Below, piece by piece: positions 54,375 through 64,000 of a stretch of 64,000 nt of DNA. The position numbers and the translations under genes are program-made. The stretch is from Zingiber officinale (taxonomy: Eukaryota; Streptophyta; Magnoliopsida; Zingiberales; Zingiberaceae): positions 127,644,532-127,708,531 of the forward strand of contig NC_055996.1 of the NCBI RefSeq assembly GCF_018446385.1, read 5' to 3'. The notes below the pieces were generated by a model, which had not been told where the DNA came from, made no database searches, and saw nothing but the letters and a program-made list of their open reading frames with translations. How positions within the stretch are numbered: position 1 is the stretch's first letter; the number at the start of each line of letters is the position of its first letter.

Positions 54375-56361
54375 ATTTTTCTTCTCCCTCTTCTTTGATA
54401 ATAGCATTCCTTATATAAAAAGTCAATTACATAGATTATTCAAGGGGGAAAAAAGGAAAATATCAATTGTTAAAGGAAACAAGGAATCAAAAATAGAAAG
54501 ACCCTTCATTTATTTCTACTTATAGCAGTAGCAAATTTTGATAGCAGTAGAATTTAGATAGTAGCAGATTTATTCCAGCAGCTAATTAAATAATAGTAGA
54601 TTTATTCAAAACTAACAATTTAGATAATAACAGATTTATTCTAGTAGTTAATTAGATAGTAGCAGATTTATTCCAAGCTAGTAATTTACTTCCGATTATA
54701 GTGTCATCCAACAAAAGTGTCCACATCTTCACTTCCCTCCTCGATGCTGAGCTTGTCCTCAAGCTAAAAATCGGGGTATAACGCCACTAATAGCATGGAG
54801 GGAAATTTTCAAATTCACTTCCACCTCTTCCTCACCTTCTCTGTCATCATCAGACACTGTAATTCAAAACAAGCATTTACACTTGTGACTCGTGGAGTAG
54901 GACTCATCACAGTTAAAATAGAAGCCCTTGGCTCTCCGTTTTGCCATCTCGGCGTGGGTTAGACGCTTGAAGAATGAAGCAGGTGGAGCGTCCTTACTGA
55001 TGCCCCCCGTTGTCTTGATCTTCACCAAAGGAGGGTCTCTACTGCTGGTGTTGAGCTAAGTTGTGGTCCCACTCCAATTTGTGCGCAGTAACCCCCGCCT
55101 TGATGGAATACTGCTTCCCTTCTAATGTCCTAGCCATATTCATTGTAATGCTTAGATTTTTAGGCTTCTGTAGTTCGATGTCGATACGGAGATCTTTGAC
55201 TAACCCTGCAGTGAACAAGTCAACCTGTTGTTGCGGTCAGAGGTTATAAGTCAGAGGTCCGAGGTCCGGGCGAGGTGGGACTGGAATTGCCACTGGTAGT
55301 CTTCTACCGAGTCTGTCTACTTTAGATTTTCTAACTCTCCCAGAGGGTTGTTGCTCATAAGAATCCCAAAGCGGATATGACAATGATTTTTGAATTGCTT
55401 CCAAGTCATATCAAGTTCTTCCTGTTCATCTAATCAAACTAAAGTTGGGCTTCCCCTACTAAGTGGAAGCTAACAAGGCCAACCTTGTCAATTTCTGTGG
55501 TCCTTTGGTTGGCAAAGCATTTTTCGCACCTTTTAATCCAGCCTAGTGGATCGCCTTCTCCAGAATAGGTGGGGAACTCCATCTTCGAGTACCGTGGAAC
55601 CAAGGTGCTACTAATTGGTGGTTCAAGTCTGGCCTTCGAGACTTTGGAAGGGCCACACTCCACGGTAGTAGGGTTGTTTGTGGTGGGCATTGGCTGTTGT
55701 CTTGTCTCTTAAACAGTACTAGATAACTTTGTCATCTGCTCTAGTCCTCGCTGGCAGAAGGTGATCTACTCCATGAAAACTTGTTGTTGCGAGATCAATT
55801 TTTCTATGAAGGCATCGAGTTTGGATGTGATAGGATATGTGTCACCCATGATCAGCTCTAATACCAAGTTGTTATGGTCCTGAGTACAGGATCGAATCAC
55901 AGGTTAAGATCTGGATCAGTACTTGATCATGCTACACATAAGGGGGATGGGAGGGGGAAAGACTCATCCTAAATAGAGTCCAAATTACTTAGAGGGAAAA
56001 GACTCGTTCTAAACAAAGTCTAAATTACTCAATCCCCACTCTTCATTGATAATAACACTCCTTGTATAAGAAGTCAATCACATAGACTATTCAAGGAAAA
56101 AAGGAAAAGACTAATCGCTAAAGGAAACAAGGAATCAAAAATAGAAAGACCCTTTATTTATTTCTTCTTATAGCAGTAGCAAATTTTGACAGTAGCACAA
56201 TTTGGATAGTAGCAGATTTATTCCAGCAACTAACTAGGGCATATCAGATTTATTCCAAACTGACAATTTAGGCAGTAGCAGATTTATTCCAGTAGCTAAT
56301 TAGGTAGTAGCAGATTTATTCCAAGCTGATAATTTTCTTCCAATTATAGCTTCGTCCAACA
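54217..56361 (-). mobile_element. Gypsy relic with pol deleted, minus strand
   Basis: LTRs 55870-56361 (5') and 54217-54713 (3'), minus-strand primer site cttggtattagagctg at about 55869-55855, interior only 1156 bp. The interior encodes part of gag and then jumps to the end of pol (LEDKLSIEEGSED, about 54775-54725); protease to integrase are gone. Right of the 5' LTR (56362-56385) the DNA again resembles the sequence next to the 3' LTR (gacatccacatcacttt), suggesting an earlier tandem LTR arrangement. Confidence 0.7.
54840..55710 (-). pseudogene. gag: Gypsy gag fragment
   Basis: Frame 55690-55439 contains KMEFPTYSGEGDPLGWIKRC and LVSFHLVGEAQL, typical of chromovirus-like Gypsy gag. Downstream the frame is broken. 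A degenerate zinc knuckle FNCDESYSTSHKC lies at about 54918-54880, with the first cysteine of the usual CYNCDE replaced. The C-terminal side reaches EVNLKISLHAISG, the usual start of the protease region, just before the deletion. Confidence 0.75.
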
Positions 56362-56466
56362 AAGACATCCACATCACTTTCATTCCACAAAGTGTTGTTT
56401 TTTTCTAGCAATTACCAGCAGTTTGTCCCCAATTTCACCTTTTTTCTCCTTCTCAGCCATTGCCCT

Positions 56467-57094
56467 TAGGGCAGTAAATGAACCAAGCGCTCGTGAACAA
56501 GCTTGATGTTTAGCTTGGTAAGAGCATATTTATATTCGTTCAATATACACAAGATTAATTAAACAAACAAGCTTGAACATCTCATTAAATTAAATAAATA
56601 AGCTTGAACACATATGTGTTCAACTCGTTAATGTTGGTGAAAAATGTTCGTGAACAATATTTGTGAACAATGTTTATGACCATATTTATTAATAAAACTC
56701 TTTTCAATATGCTAAATAAATAATAAAATAAAATAAATAAATAAGTTTAAATTATCAAGCTCAATAACTAATCAAACAACTAAAAGTTTCAAACAATAAA
56801 GCAAGCTTGAATTGAGAGGTCAATAACATCTAAATGAACCAAGATCGAACCAAACTCAAGCCAAACTCGAATCAAGCTCAAATCAAGCTTGAATTGAGAG
56901 CTGGATAATATCTAAACGAACCAAGCTCAAGTCAAACTTCAAACAAGCTCAAGCTCATAAAAAATAAACCAAGCCAAGTTTAAACAGTCTTTTCAAAAGT
57001 TTTGTTCATTTTAAGCTTGGCTCGGCTCGGCTCAGTTACCTTATCAAACAAGCTTGAATACCCCAAAGCTCAGCTAGGCTAGTTTATGATCCTA
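56467..57094. mobile_element. hAT-like MITE, relative of the copy 1 promoter MITE
   Basis: Starts tagggcagtaaatgaacc and ends agtttatgatccta; interior shares cacatatgtgttca, aattatcaagctcaata and gaattgagag words with 10322-10887. The flanking octamers (attgccct, gcttccct) match at only 5 of 8 positions, so the insertion is older or an end is displaced. Confidence 0.65.
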
Positions 57095-57465
57095 GCTTCC
57101 CTCTTCTAGCCTCTCTTTTTCCTATTTTTCCATCAACCTCTTCTTCCAAACAAGAGCAGTTGCTCTTCTTCAACGCCCAATCAACATCGTTCATCTCCCT
57201 CCAAGTCGATTAAATTTGCTACTAAGCAAACTTTAATCTGAAAGAAATAAGATTGGATAGAAACGAGTTGAAATAATAAAATTGTTGATTGATTTGGTTT
57301 ATCCATAAAAGGACAATATATAGATACATTATAAGACTCTGTCAGTTAACAAAGTAATAAATAAAATAAATATTATAAGACTCTGTTAATTAACAGAGTA
57401 ATAAATGAAAGGAATAATTAATAGGTCCTAATTTTATTTGGTGTAATCATATTGAATGATTCTCT
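57095..57465. other. Non-coding DNA with a Copia 3' end
   Basis: The words tctgttaattaacagagt and ctctgtcagttaac (57335-57400) repeat on either side, perhaps decayed LTR of the Copia fragment to the right. No gene. Confidence 0.4.
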
Positions 57466-57829
57466 TTTACCTCCTGACAAATTCAATAGGAAATCTCTGA
57501 CTTTGAGTTTGTTTGCTAGCTTGTTGAAATACTATTTAGAAAATGACTTAGTAAAGATATCAGTAATTTGATTATCTGTAGAAATATAAGAAACTGATAA
57601 TCGATGAATTGCTACACGCTCTCGAACAAAATGAAAATTAATTTCCACATGTTTTATACAAGCATAAAAGATTAGATTTGCTGTGAGATATGTTGCTCCT
57701 ATATTATCATACTAAATTTTTGGTACAATATTTGATGCAAGATAAAGTTCAAAGAAAAGTGATTGAAGCCAAATAATTTCAGACGTTGTATTTGTTATAA
57801 CCTTATATTCTGCCTCAATGCTTGAACTG
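57466..57829 (-). pseudogene. Copia RNase H fragment
   Basis: Minus strand reads EAEYKVITNTTSEIIWLQSL, GATYLTANLIFYACIKHVEI and STDNQITDIFTKSF, the C-terminal half of Copia RNase H. One in-frame stop (near 57714). The rest of pol is absent; the fragment is cut at 57828 by an LTR. Confidence 0.85.
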
Positions 57830-58335
57830 TTGGGATATGCCTGATGCGATGTGTGCTAAAGAATATTTCATAAATATGCGCAGTGAGAAATAAAATAATA
57901 ATAATTCCTAAATTATTATATCACATGCACCACATGCATACAAAGATACAACATGCCAAACATGATCACATAATTAAATTTTTTACGAAAAATAAATTTA
58001 CACTAGGTGTACCTTATGGATGACATATAATGAGGACATCAACCGTAGCGACGATGTCAAACCTCGCCTCTATTCGTATCCACGTCGAGCTCCTCAAAAT
58101 AACTCCTTGAGTACACGCCTCTCCTTCGAAAGTTACTAGCCACGAGCGAAGAAGAGAGATCAAGAGGAAGAGGAAGAGAAGTATACAAGGAAGAGATTTC
58201 TTCCTTGTGGTGGTCACGACAACAAGGGGAACAAGGGGAAGGTCTTCCCCTTGTTGGCGGTGGCAAAGAGAGAGGAGAGATGGAGAGAAGAAGAGAAATT
58301 GGGTTAAGGTTTTCTAAAAACCTTACAAACCAACA
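57828..58335 (-). repeat. Probable solo LTR (508 bp)
   Basis: Plus-strand ends tgttgggata and aaaccaaca give the usual TG...CA. Content is LTR-like and non-coding. No matching target duplication (tgaac left, ctaca right), so ends may be disturbed; the right end overlaps the CACTA terminus by two bases. Confidence 0.5.
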
Positions 58336-59613
58336 CTACAAAAAAATATGCACATAATGACGGAATTATCGACTAAATTTAATTCAGTCAGAAATTACCG
58401 ACTGAAAGTTAATTTAGTTGGCAATTGCTGACTGAATTTAATTCCGTCAGTAATTACCGGCTGAATATTGTTTTCAGTCGGTAACTCTAAATATAACATG
58501 AGTATGGTTTCAGGTTTGCGGGCGTGGAGTTTTCCGATGAAATTTGAATTTCGTTGGAAATTACAGACTGAATAACAATTTCAGTCGGTAATTTATGAAC
58601 ACGGGCATGGTTTCGGGTTTGTGGGCGTGGAGTTTTCCAACAGAATTTGCATTCCATCGAAAATTACCTACTGAATAACAATTTCAGTCAATAATTTCCG
58701 ACAGAATGCAAATTCTGTCAGAAACCCCAAATAGAAATTAGGGCACGAACTCCTCTCCTCTCCCTGCGCGAATCTCTCGCGACGATCAACCTCAGCAAAC
58801 CCTCTCCTCTCCCGTTCTTGACGATCTCCTCTTCCCGGCAGTCTGCGACTTGGAGTATGTTCCTCTCCTCCTCCCTCCTCTCTTCCTGTTCTCACGTGCA
58901 CTCGCGGTCGACCGTCGCAAGCCTACTCGCGACCGACTTGTTGTTGCAATGGCCTACTAGCGGATGGTCGGTCGTCGCAGTGTCTACTCGCAGCCAGTCG
59001 ACCGCGGCAGTGGCCTGCTTGCGGCCGGCCGACCGACCACAGGGTCCTGCTCGCGGCCGGCAGGCTACAGGGTCCTGCTCGCGGTCAGCCGGCTGCAAGG
59101 TCCTGCTCACGGCGTGCCAGTCACAGGGTCCTACTCGCGACCGACCAGCCGTAGGGGCTTGCTCACGACTGACCATAGGGCCCTACTCTCGTTCCATCCA
59201 CCACATCAGTGAGTTTGAGTTACTTATTGTGTGGTCATGGGTTGTCTTTTCTTGTGTGATGGTTATTTTTTTGTTGATTGTTAACTGTAATGTTGAATGC
59301 TTGTAATCAATTTGATCTGCTCACACTTTGCTTAATTCAATTCATGCTCACCAAGTGTTCGTTGCAATGGCCCAATCACTTGTCTCTTTTAGTTTTGCAT
59401 TTTCTTAGCTTATATTCGTGCAATGCTTTGTTAATTGAATGTTTCATATTTATTTTATGTTTATGTCTTTATTCAAATACAATTAGGTTAGATTAGATTA
59501 TGTTTCTTTAATATTATAGGTTTTATTCCATGCTTAATTTCGTTGAATGCCTTACATTTTGTTGCCTTTAATTTCCTTACAATAACAGTTTATGTTAGAT
59601 TAAGTTTCCTCAT
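58334..59613 (+). mobile_element. CACTA transposon left end (truncated)
   Basis: Begins cactacaaaaaaatatgcac, the CACTA terminal motif. It is followed by subterminal repeats of attaccgactgaa in both orientations (58345-58720), which in this superfamily bind the transposase. Beyond 58740 there is GC-rich DNA with repeats of cagggtcctgctcgcgg (58960-59170) and then AT-rich DNA. No transposase and no right terminus before the next element at about 59614. Confidence 0.7.
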
Positions 59614-60242
59614 TGATGCGGCGATGAGACGAAGCCCACCGGGCATGGGTCAAGTGTCACGATTTAGGTCAAACTTAAGGTGGTCAACGCCAAGGCTAAG
59701 TAGGGCTCGCCCACATAAAACCGAGTGGAAGTTGGCTACATTGTCCGATCGGATGAACCACTGTCCGGTCAGCCGACTGGATGAACCAGTGTCCGGTCGA
59801 CCTGGAGAGGGCCAACCAGACCACCCATTGGGCGCTGGATATGGCGTTGTGCAGAAGGGAAAGAAAAACATTCCATCTATCATAAATGCAAAGAAACCAA
59901 GACAAAATAGTCTTCTGCTTGTGATTAATACCGGTTCCATGAATGTGAGAAGCCAAAACAAAGTTGCCTTATGTCAGTAATTAATATCATTAAACAGGGG
60001 AAGACGGAGGGTCACGAAGAAAGGTATAAAAGAAAGGGAGGATTCATCTCTGGTATGATATTCATTCTACTCAATTTCTCTTCCCATTATTCATTTCTAA
60101 CTTGAGCGTCGAAGGGCCAATGTCAAGGACTCCTTCCCTGGTTTTGGTTTTGTTTTGCAGAGAAGAGTGAGGTCGTCAGCGCCACAGTCAGCAGAGCTGG
60201 TCACATCCCCAGCTTCTAACTTCACGCCTTCGGACAGGATCA
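59614..60242 (+). repeat. LTR of a second Tat-like Gypsy element
   Basis: Bounded by tgatgcggcgatgag and cggacaggatca. TATA tataaaag at 60025-60032. Followed by a primer-site relic ttttggtgtcatctgtag (60243-60260). The last part (cttgagcgtcgragggycr to ggacaggatca) resembles the LTR end of the element at 28836. Confidence 0.75.
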
Positions 60243-60287
60243 TTTTGGTGTCATCTGTAGAAACGTTACCTGTATCTGAACGAGGAG

Positions 60288-61122
60288 ATGGAAGACGCTG
60301 GACGATTCACAACGGTGACATTGACGCAAGAGGATCTCGACACGTTGATACAGGCTCGAGCCACAAAGATAGTGGAGCAACAACAACAACAGACGCTGGC
60401 CGAGTGCCAAGTGCGGGAGCCTACAGCCTCAACGGCAGAACACCAGGCTGAGCGAGAAGGATGAGCGGAACAAATTTCCACTCGGGAACTGAATAAGGGG
60501 TCGGTCGACATCTATAGGGAAGCTCCTAATGCGCTAGCCCTGTTATGGGATCCAACAGAGAGGGTCCGAGCGGATAAAGATCGAGGATCATCCTCTAATG
60601 AGGTACCCATTCGAGACACAAGAAAAAGGAAACTCAGAGATGACGACTCGCCCGACGGATCAATCAACAATTTTTAGAAGGGATTCTAAATGACCTTTTG
60701 CTGAAGCACTACATTTCACTGGCGATTGGGGAATATATAATAGGACGACCGACCCCAATGACCACCTGGTCAAGTTTCACAACGAGGCCACGCTGCACCA
60801 ATACACGTACGGGGTAACATGCTGAGTCTTCCTTACCACGTTATCTAGATCGGCACAATGCTGGTTCAAACATTTGCCGAGTGGTTTGATCCACAGTTTC
60901 AAAGACTTCCGAGCGGCCTTCCTGCATCACTTTGCTAACAGTCGCCGCCATCAGAAGACGAGCATGAATATGTTCTCACTGAAGCAAGGGCCCGGAGAGG
61001 CCTTAATGGCATATATCCAACGCTTCAATAAAGTGATGATGGACATCCCGGCGGTCTCCTCGAATGTATTGGCAAACGCTTTCACTCAAGGGCTCACTGA
61101 AGGAGAATTCTTCCGGCCTTAA
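60288..61122 (+). pseudogene. gag: Gag fragment of second Tat-like Gypsy element
   Basis: MEDAGRFTTVTLTQEDLDTL parallels the gag start at 29676. Stops and a frame change follow; the last piece (60874-61122) has HSFKDFRAAFLHHFANSRRH and YIQRFNKVMMDIP, close to 30226-30440. The element breaks off at about 61122 with no pol or second LTR. Confidence 0.85.
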
Positions 61123-62101
61123 ATTGACGTTTGAGGGCATGGATATAATCAGGAGAGATAGACGAACATGTAAGAACTAGTTTCAAGTCAATCCAAGGTT
61201 GTTTGGTCTATCAAACGATTTTACCTAAAATTGGCTTTGATTTTAAAAAAAATATTAAAAAAAAAAAGTAAATCAGTCAACTTATTTAAAAAATCAGTCG
61301 ACCGATTTACTTAAAATTCTGACATTAATTTCGGCATAGAGCCAAATTGATTTGACTGCTCTGAAACATCAATCGACTGATAAAGATAAAATGAGAAATA
61401 GATACATAATTTGAAAATTTTGAAACTAACCTACACGATTTAATAATTTTGAAAACTTATTTACATGGTTCAGTAAAAAGTTGTTAATAAAACCTAGAAT
61501 AATCTAACTTAATTGCATCAAAATAAAGATAAAAACTTAATGGAATTGAAAGTGACCAAATAAGAAAGAATTAAGTAAAATAAATGCATGAATATAAAAC
61601 TATAAAGTATTTTGTTCATCAACTTATGAGCAATCAAAATAACATGAGTATAAAACATGGAAGAACAATTTAATTACAAACATTCATTAATAACACTCAA
61701 CCAAAATAAATCAACCTAACATTACAATCAACAATCATCACATATGGTGGCAACAATCATCACATATGAATATACCCAACACAAGAAAATATTACCAAGC
61801 TTCAGATGAACACGAATGAGAACCCTCGTAGATGTGGATGAAGACTTGAGGTGGATGGATCTTTGGATGCGGCAACTGTCCAGAAGAGATCTCTTTTGTC
61901 TTCTAACCCGAAGAGTGAAAATGGAGGGATGTCGAAGTGGAGCACATTGTCCTCAGACAATGAAGAGATTGTCGAAGTGTAGCATGTTGTCCTCAGACAA
62001 TGAAGGGGCTACCGGAAGAGATGGAACTATCGGGAAGCGAGAAAGGGCTGCTGGAAGTAGGAGTGGAGTTTCCTCTCTTCTAACCCTAAAAGAGAAAGGG
62101 G
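61123..62101. other. DNA left of the family-A solo LTR
   Basis: AT-rich to about 61800 with no gene; one isolated cagtcgaccgattt at 61296. From about 61800 the purine-rich words ctaacccgaagag and ctaaccctaaaagag resemble 6880-7080 and 63529-63740. This is probably the left continuation of the duplicated locus flank. Confidence 0.5.
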
Positions 62102-62106
62102 AAGGC

Positions 62107-63528
62107 TGTTGGATCGAGAAGCGCTAGAGGGAGGGGGGGGGGGGGGTGAATAGCGCTCGTGGCTTTCACTCGTTACAGATTCGTAAAATACTCAAGAAGT
62201 AGTAGCGGAAATAGATAAAATAACAAACACACAGAAGACTCCAAGATTTACTTGGTTCGGAGCCTAGGGCGACTCCTACTCCAAGGCCCGCGATCTTTGA
62301 TCGCTTTCGGTGGGCAACAACTATAATATCACAAATCTTTTACAAGCAAATAAGTACAAGTATTAAACTTTAAAAGATTATACCGACAAATACAAAGATG
62401 AACGAAGTGGTTGTCGATTGTCGGAGTAGCAGAGGCTAGTTGAAGCTTTCGGAGCAGCGTACAAGATCACAAGTTCTTCTGTTCGAGTTCCTCTCAAAGC
62501 TGCACCCCAAGGCTTCTTTTTATAGCCTCTGCAAGACTGATCCAGATCCTCGAACCTCGGGATCAGATTTGACCCGAAGCGGATCGGTCGACCGATCCCC
62601 GGTTTGAACGACTGATCAGATGGCCTCCACCTCATCCGATCTGCTCGCTCCGCTTCAATCTGGTCAACTTCTATCCCATGTTCGGTCGACCAATAAACAG
62701 GTTCGGTCGACCGATTAGCTGCTTTGACTCAATCCAACCGGCCTGATCCAGTCGATGCCCAACCTTGGTTCGGTCGAACGATCCCAAGGTTCGGTCGACC
62801 GATCCCCTTGTCGAGCTGGTCCAATCTCTGGAAAACTGAACTGCTGGCTTGGGGGTTCGGTCGACCGATCATAGCTGATTCCAACCCTGCACAAATATGT
62901 TAGTTTCTTACAAAACAGAGTTAGAATACAACAAAACTATATAAGATAAGTCTGACAGTCTTCGGACTGTCCGGTTCTGACTTCGGATTTTCGACCGAAA
63001 ACCCTAGGTCGAACCGACGCCTAATGTTCCCTCTGCGGGGAACACGTCCTCACCTACTCCTCTCAGGAGAGTTACCTGTTGCCAGTGTGATCCTCCAGAT
63101 CGACTGGACTTTTGCTCAGCGCTCGATGCTTCCGGACTTTCTGCTGGACGCCCGCTCCCCAACCCGTCCAGTCTTCCACCTGATTCGCGACACCAAGACT
63201 TGCCACCTAGGGTTACCATCCCCTAGGACTTTTGCCTGAAGTCCTCGACCCGCCAAGACTTTCCGCATAGGGTTACCAACCCCTATGACCTAGGGTTACC
63301 ACTCCCTAGGGTTTTCCTTCACCTAGGGTTACTACCCCCTAGGACCTAGGGTTACCACACCCTAGGGTTTTCACCTTGCTTAGCCGCAGCTAGGACTTTT
63401 GCCTAAGTATCACTTAGGACTTTCCTGCAAGCTCTATGAACCTTGTTAGATAACACCACAGCTTAACTTTGAACCCTTTGCCATAATCAAAACTCAGGTT
63501 CGATCATTTGGTGTTCACTGCACCAACA
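62107..63528 (-). mobile_element. Solo LTR of family A with 5-bp target duplication
   Basis: 1422 bp, tgttggatcg to caccaaca, nearly the same as 5467-6873. Flanked by aaggc (62102-62106 and 63529-63533). On the minus strand: palindromes cggtcgaccg at about 62867-62585, then TATA tataaaaa at 62524-62517. A G run (about 62131-62149) lies near its end. It arose by recombination between two LTRs, removing the interior. Its right flank is the same as that of element A. Confidence 0.92.
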
Positions 63529-64000
63529 AAGGCTTCAATTCCTCCTCTTTTAACCTGAAGAGGAGGCGGCTGGAGGTGATGGATGTGAAAAAGAAGGGTT
63601 GTCGGTGATGGAGAAGATGAACTCTTCACTTCTAACCTAAAGTGGAGAAGGGATGATCTTTAATTCCTCCTCTTTTAACCCGAAGAGGAGGATTAAGAGG
63701 GCTTGGTGGTAAGAATGGAGCTCTCCTCTTCCTAACCCGGAAAAGCAGAGGTTGTTGGGCATTGGGTTGGAAGCTTGTCGTGAGTTGCTTGAGGTGTAAG
63801 GGAAGATAATGGCGGATTGAGATGTAGAGGAGAGCTGGCGCCTTGCCGGTGGTGGATATGGAGAAGGATGGCAGTTGATCGGCAGATGTAGGAGAAGAAG
63901 GTCGCTCGGTGAAGAAGGGTCGTCTGGTGTAGAATGCATGAGGAATAAGATATTCTACCCTTGTGAGACAGCATCGGGCCAAAAAGAATAGAAATCAAAA
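63529..64000. repeat. Start of a third copy of the receptor locus flank
   Basis: Matches 6874-7350 closely, including both cctcctctttt/aagaggagg hairpins and the gaatgcatgaggaataaga stretch. In unit 1 the receptor ATG lies about 4.4 kb further right, so a third receptor copy is predicted outside the window. Confidence 0.8.

Noticed and set aside
58818..59306. 162-aa frame in GC-rich DNA
   Set aside because: Encoded by imperfect repeats within the CACTA element; competing frames on both strands.

Overview
The window is repeat-rich nuclear DNA of a flowering plant. It holds one intact protein gene, one truncated copy of that gene, and many nested retrotransposons. The LTR families and a FERONIA-type receptor kinase suit a monocot, perhaps Zingiberales; that guess rests on general resemblance only. 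No organelle, bacterial or viral genome features were seen.

The backbone is a head-to-tail duplication of a malectin-like receptor kinase locus (CrRLK1L family, closest by its C-terminus to FERONIA). Unit 1 runs from about 6.9 kb to 13.9 kb and carries a complete, intronless reading frame (11272-13929, 885 codons). Unit 2 is the same locus broken up by later insertions: its upstream DNA lies at about 26.0-28.8 kb, its core promoter at 39.6-39.96 kb, and its reading frame at 51684-53048. That frame keeps the signal peptide and ectodomain but has lost the membrane span and kinase. The window ends in what looks like the start of a third unit (63529-64000 matches 6874-7390), so another receptor gene is predicted just beyond the right edge.

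The rest is mobile DNA. (a) 1-6873, minus strand: SIRE-like Copia family A with gag but no pol; a solo LTR of the same family lies at 62107-63528 in the same target sequence. (b) 16954-25587: Copia family B with matching 5-bp target duplications, broken gag, no protease, integrase or reverse transcriptase, and an unusual intron-containing accessory ORF fused to an RNase H tail. (c) 28836-39568: a Tat-type Gypsy element with near-identical LTRs, gag, pol with nonsense codons, a 3' tandem-repeat block and a spliced antisense ORF. (d) 39964-51521: an old Copia element C inserted in the 5' leader of receptor copy 2, itself interrupted by two solo LTRs and a SINE. (e) 54032-61122: remnants of a deleted Gypsy element, a hAT-like MITE, a Copia RNase H fragment, an LTR, a CACTA end and a truncated Tat-like element. 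hAT-type MITEs and a large foldback element sit in the receptor flanks.

The most unusual structure is in the SIRE-like LTRs. Three LTR families each carry a cluster of a different family-specific palindrome; in families A and B it lies just upstream of the TATA box. In element B a second cluster of the same palindrome lies inside the element, immediately upstream of the accessory ORF.
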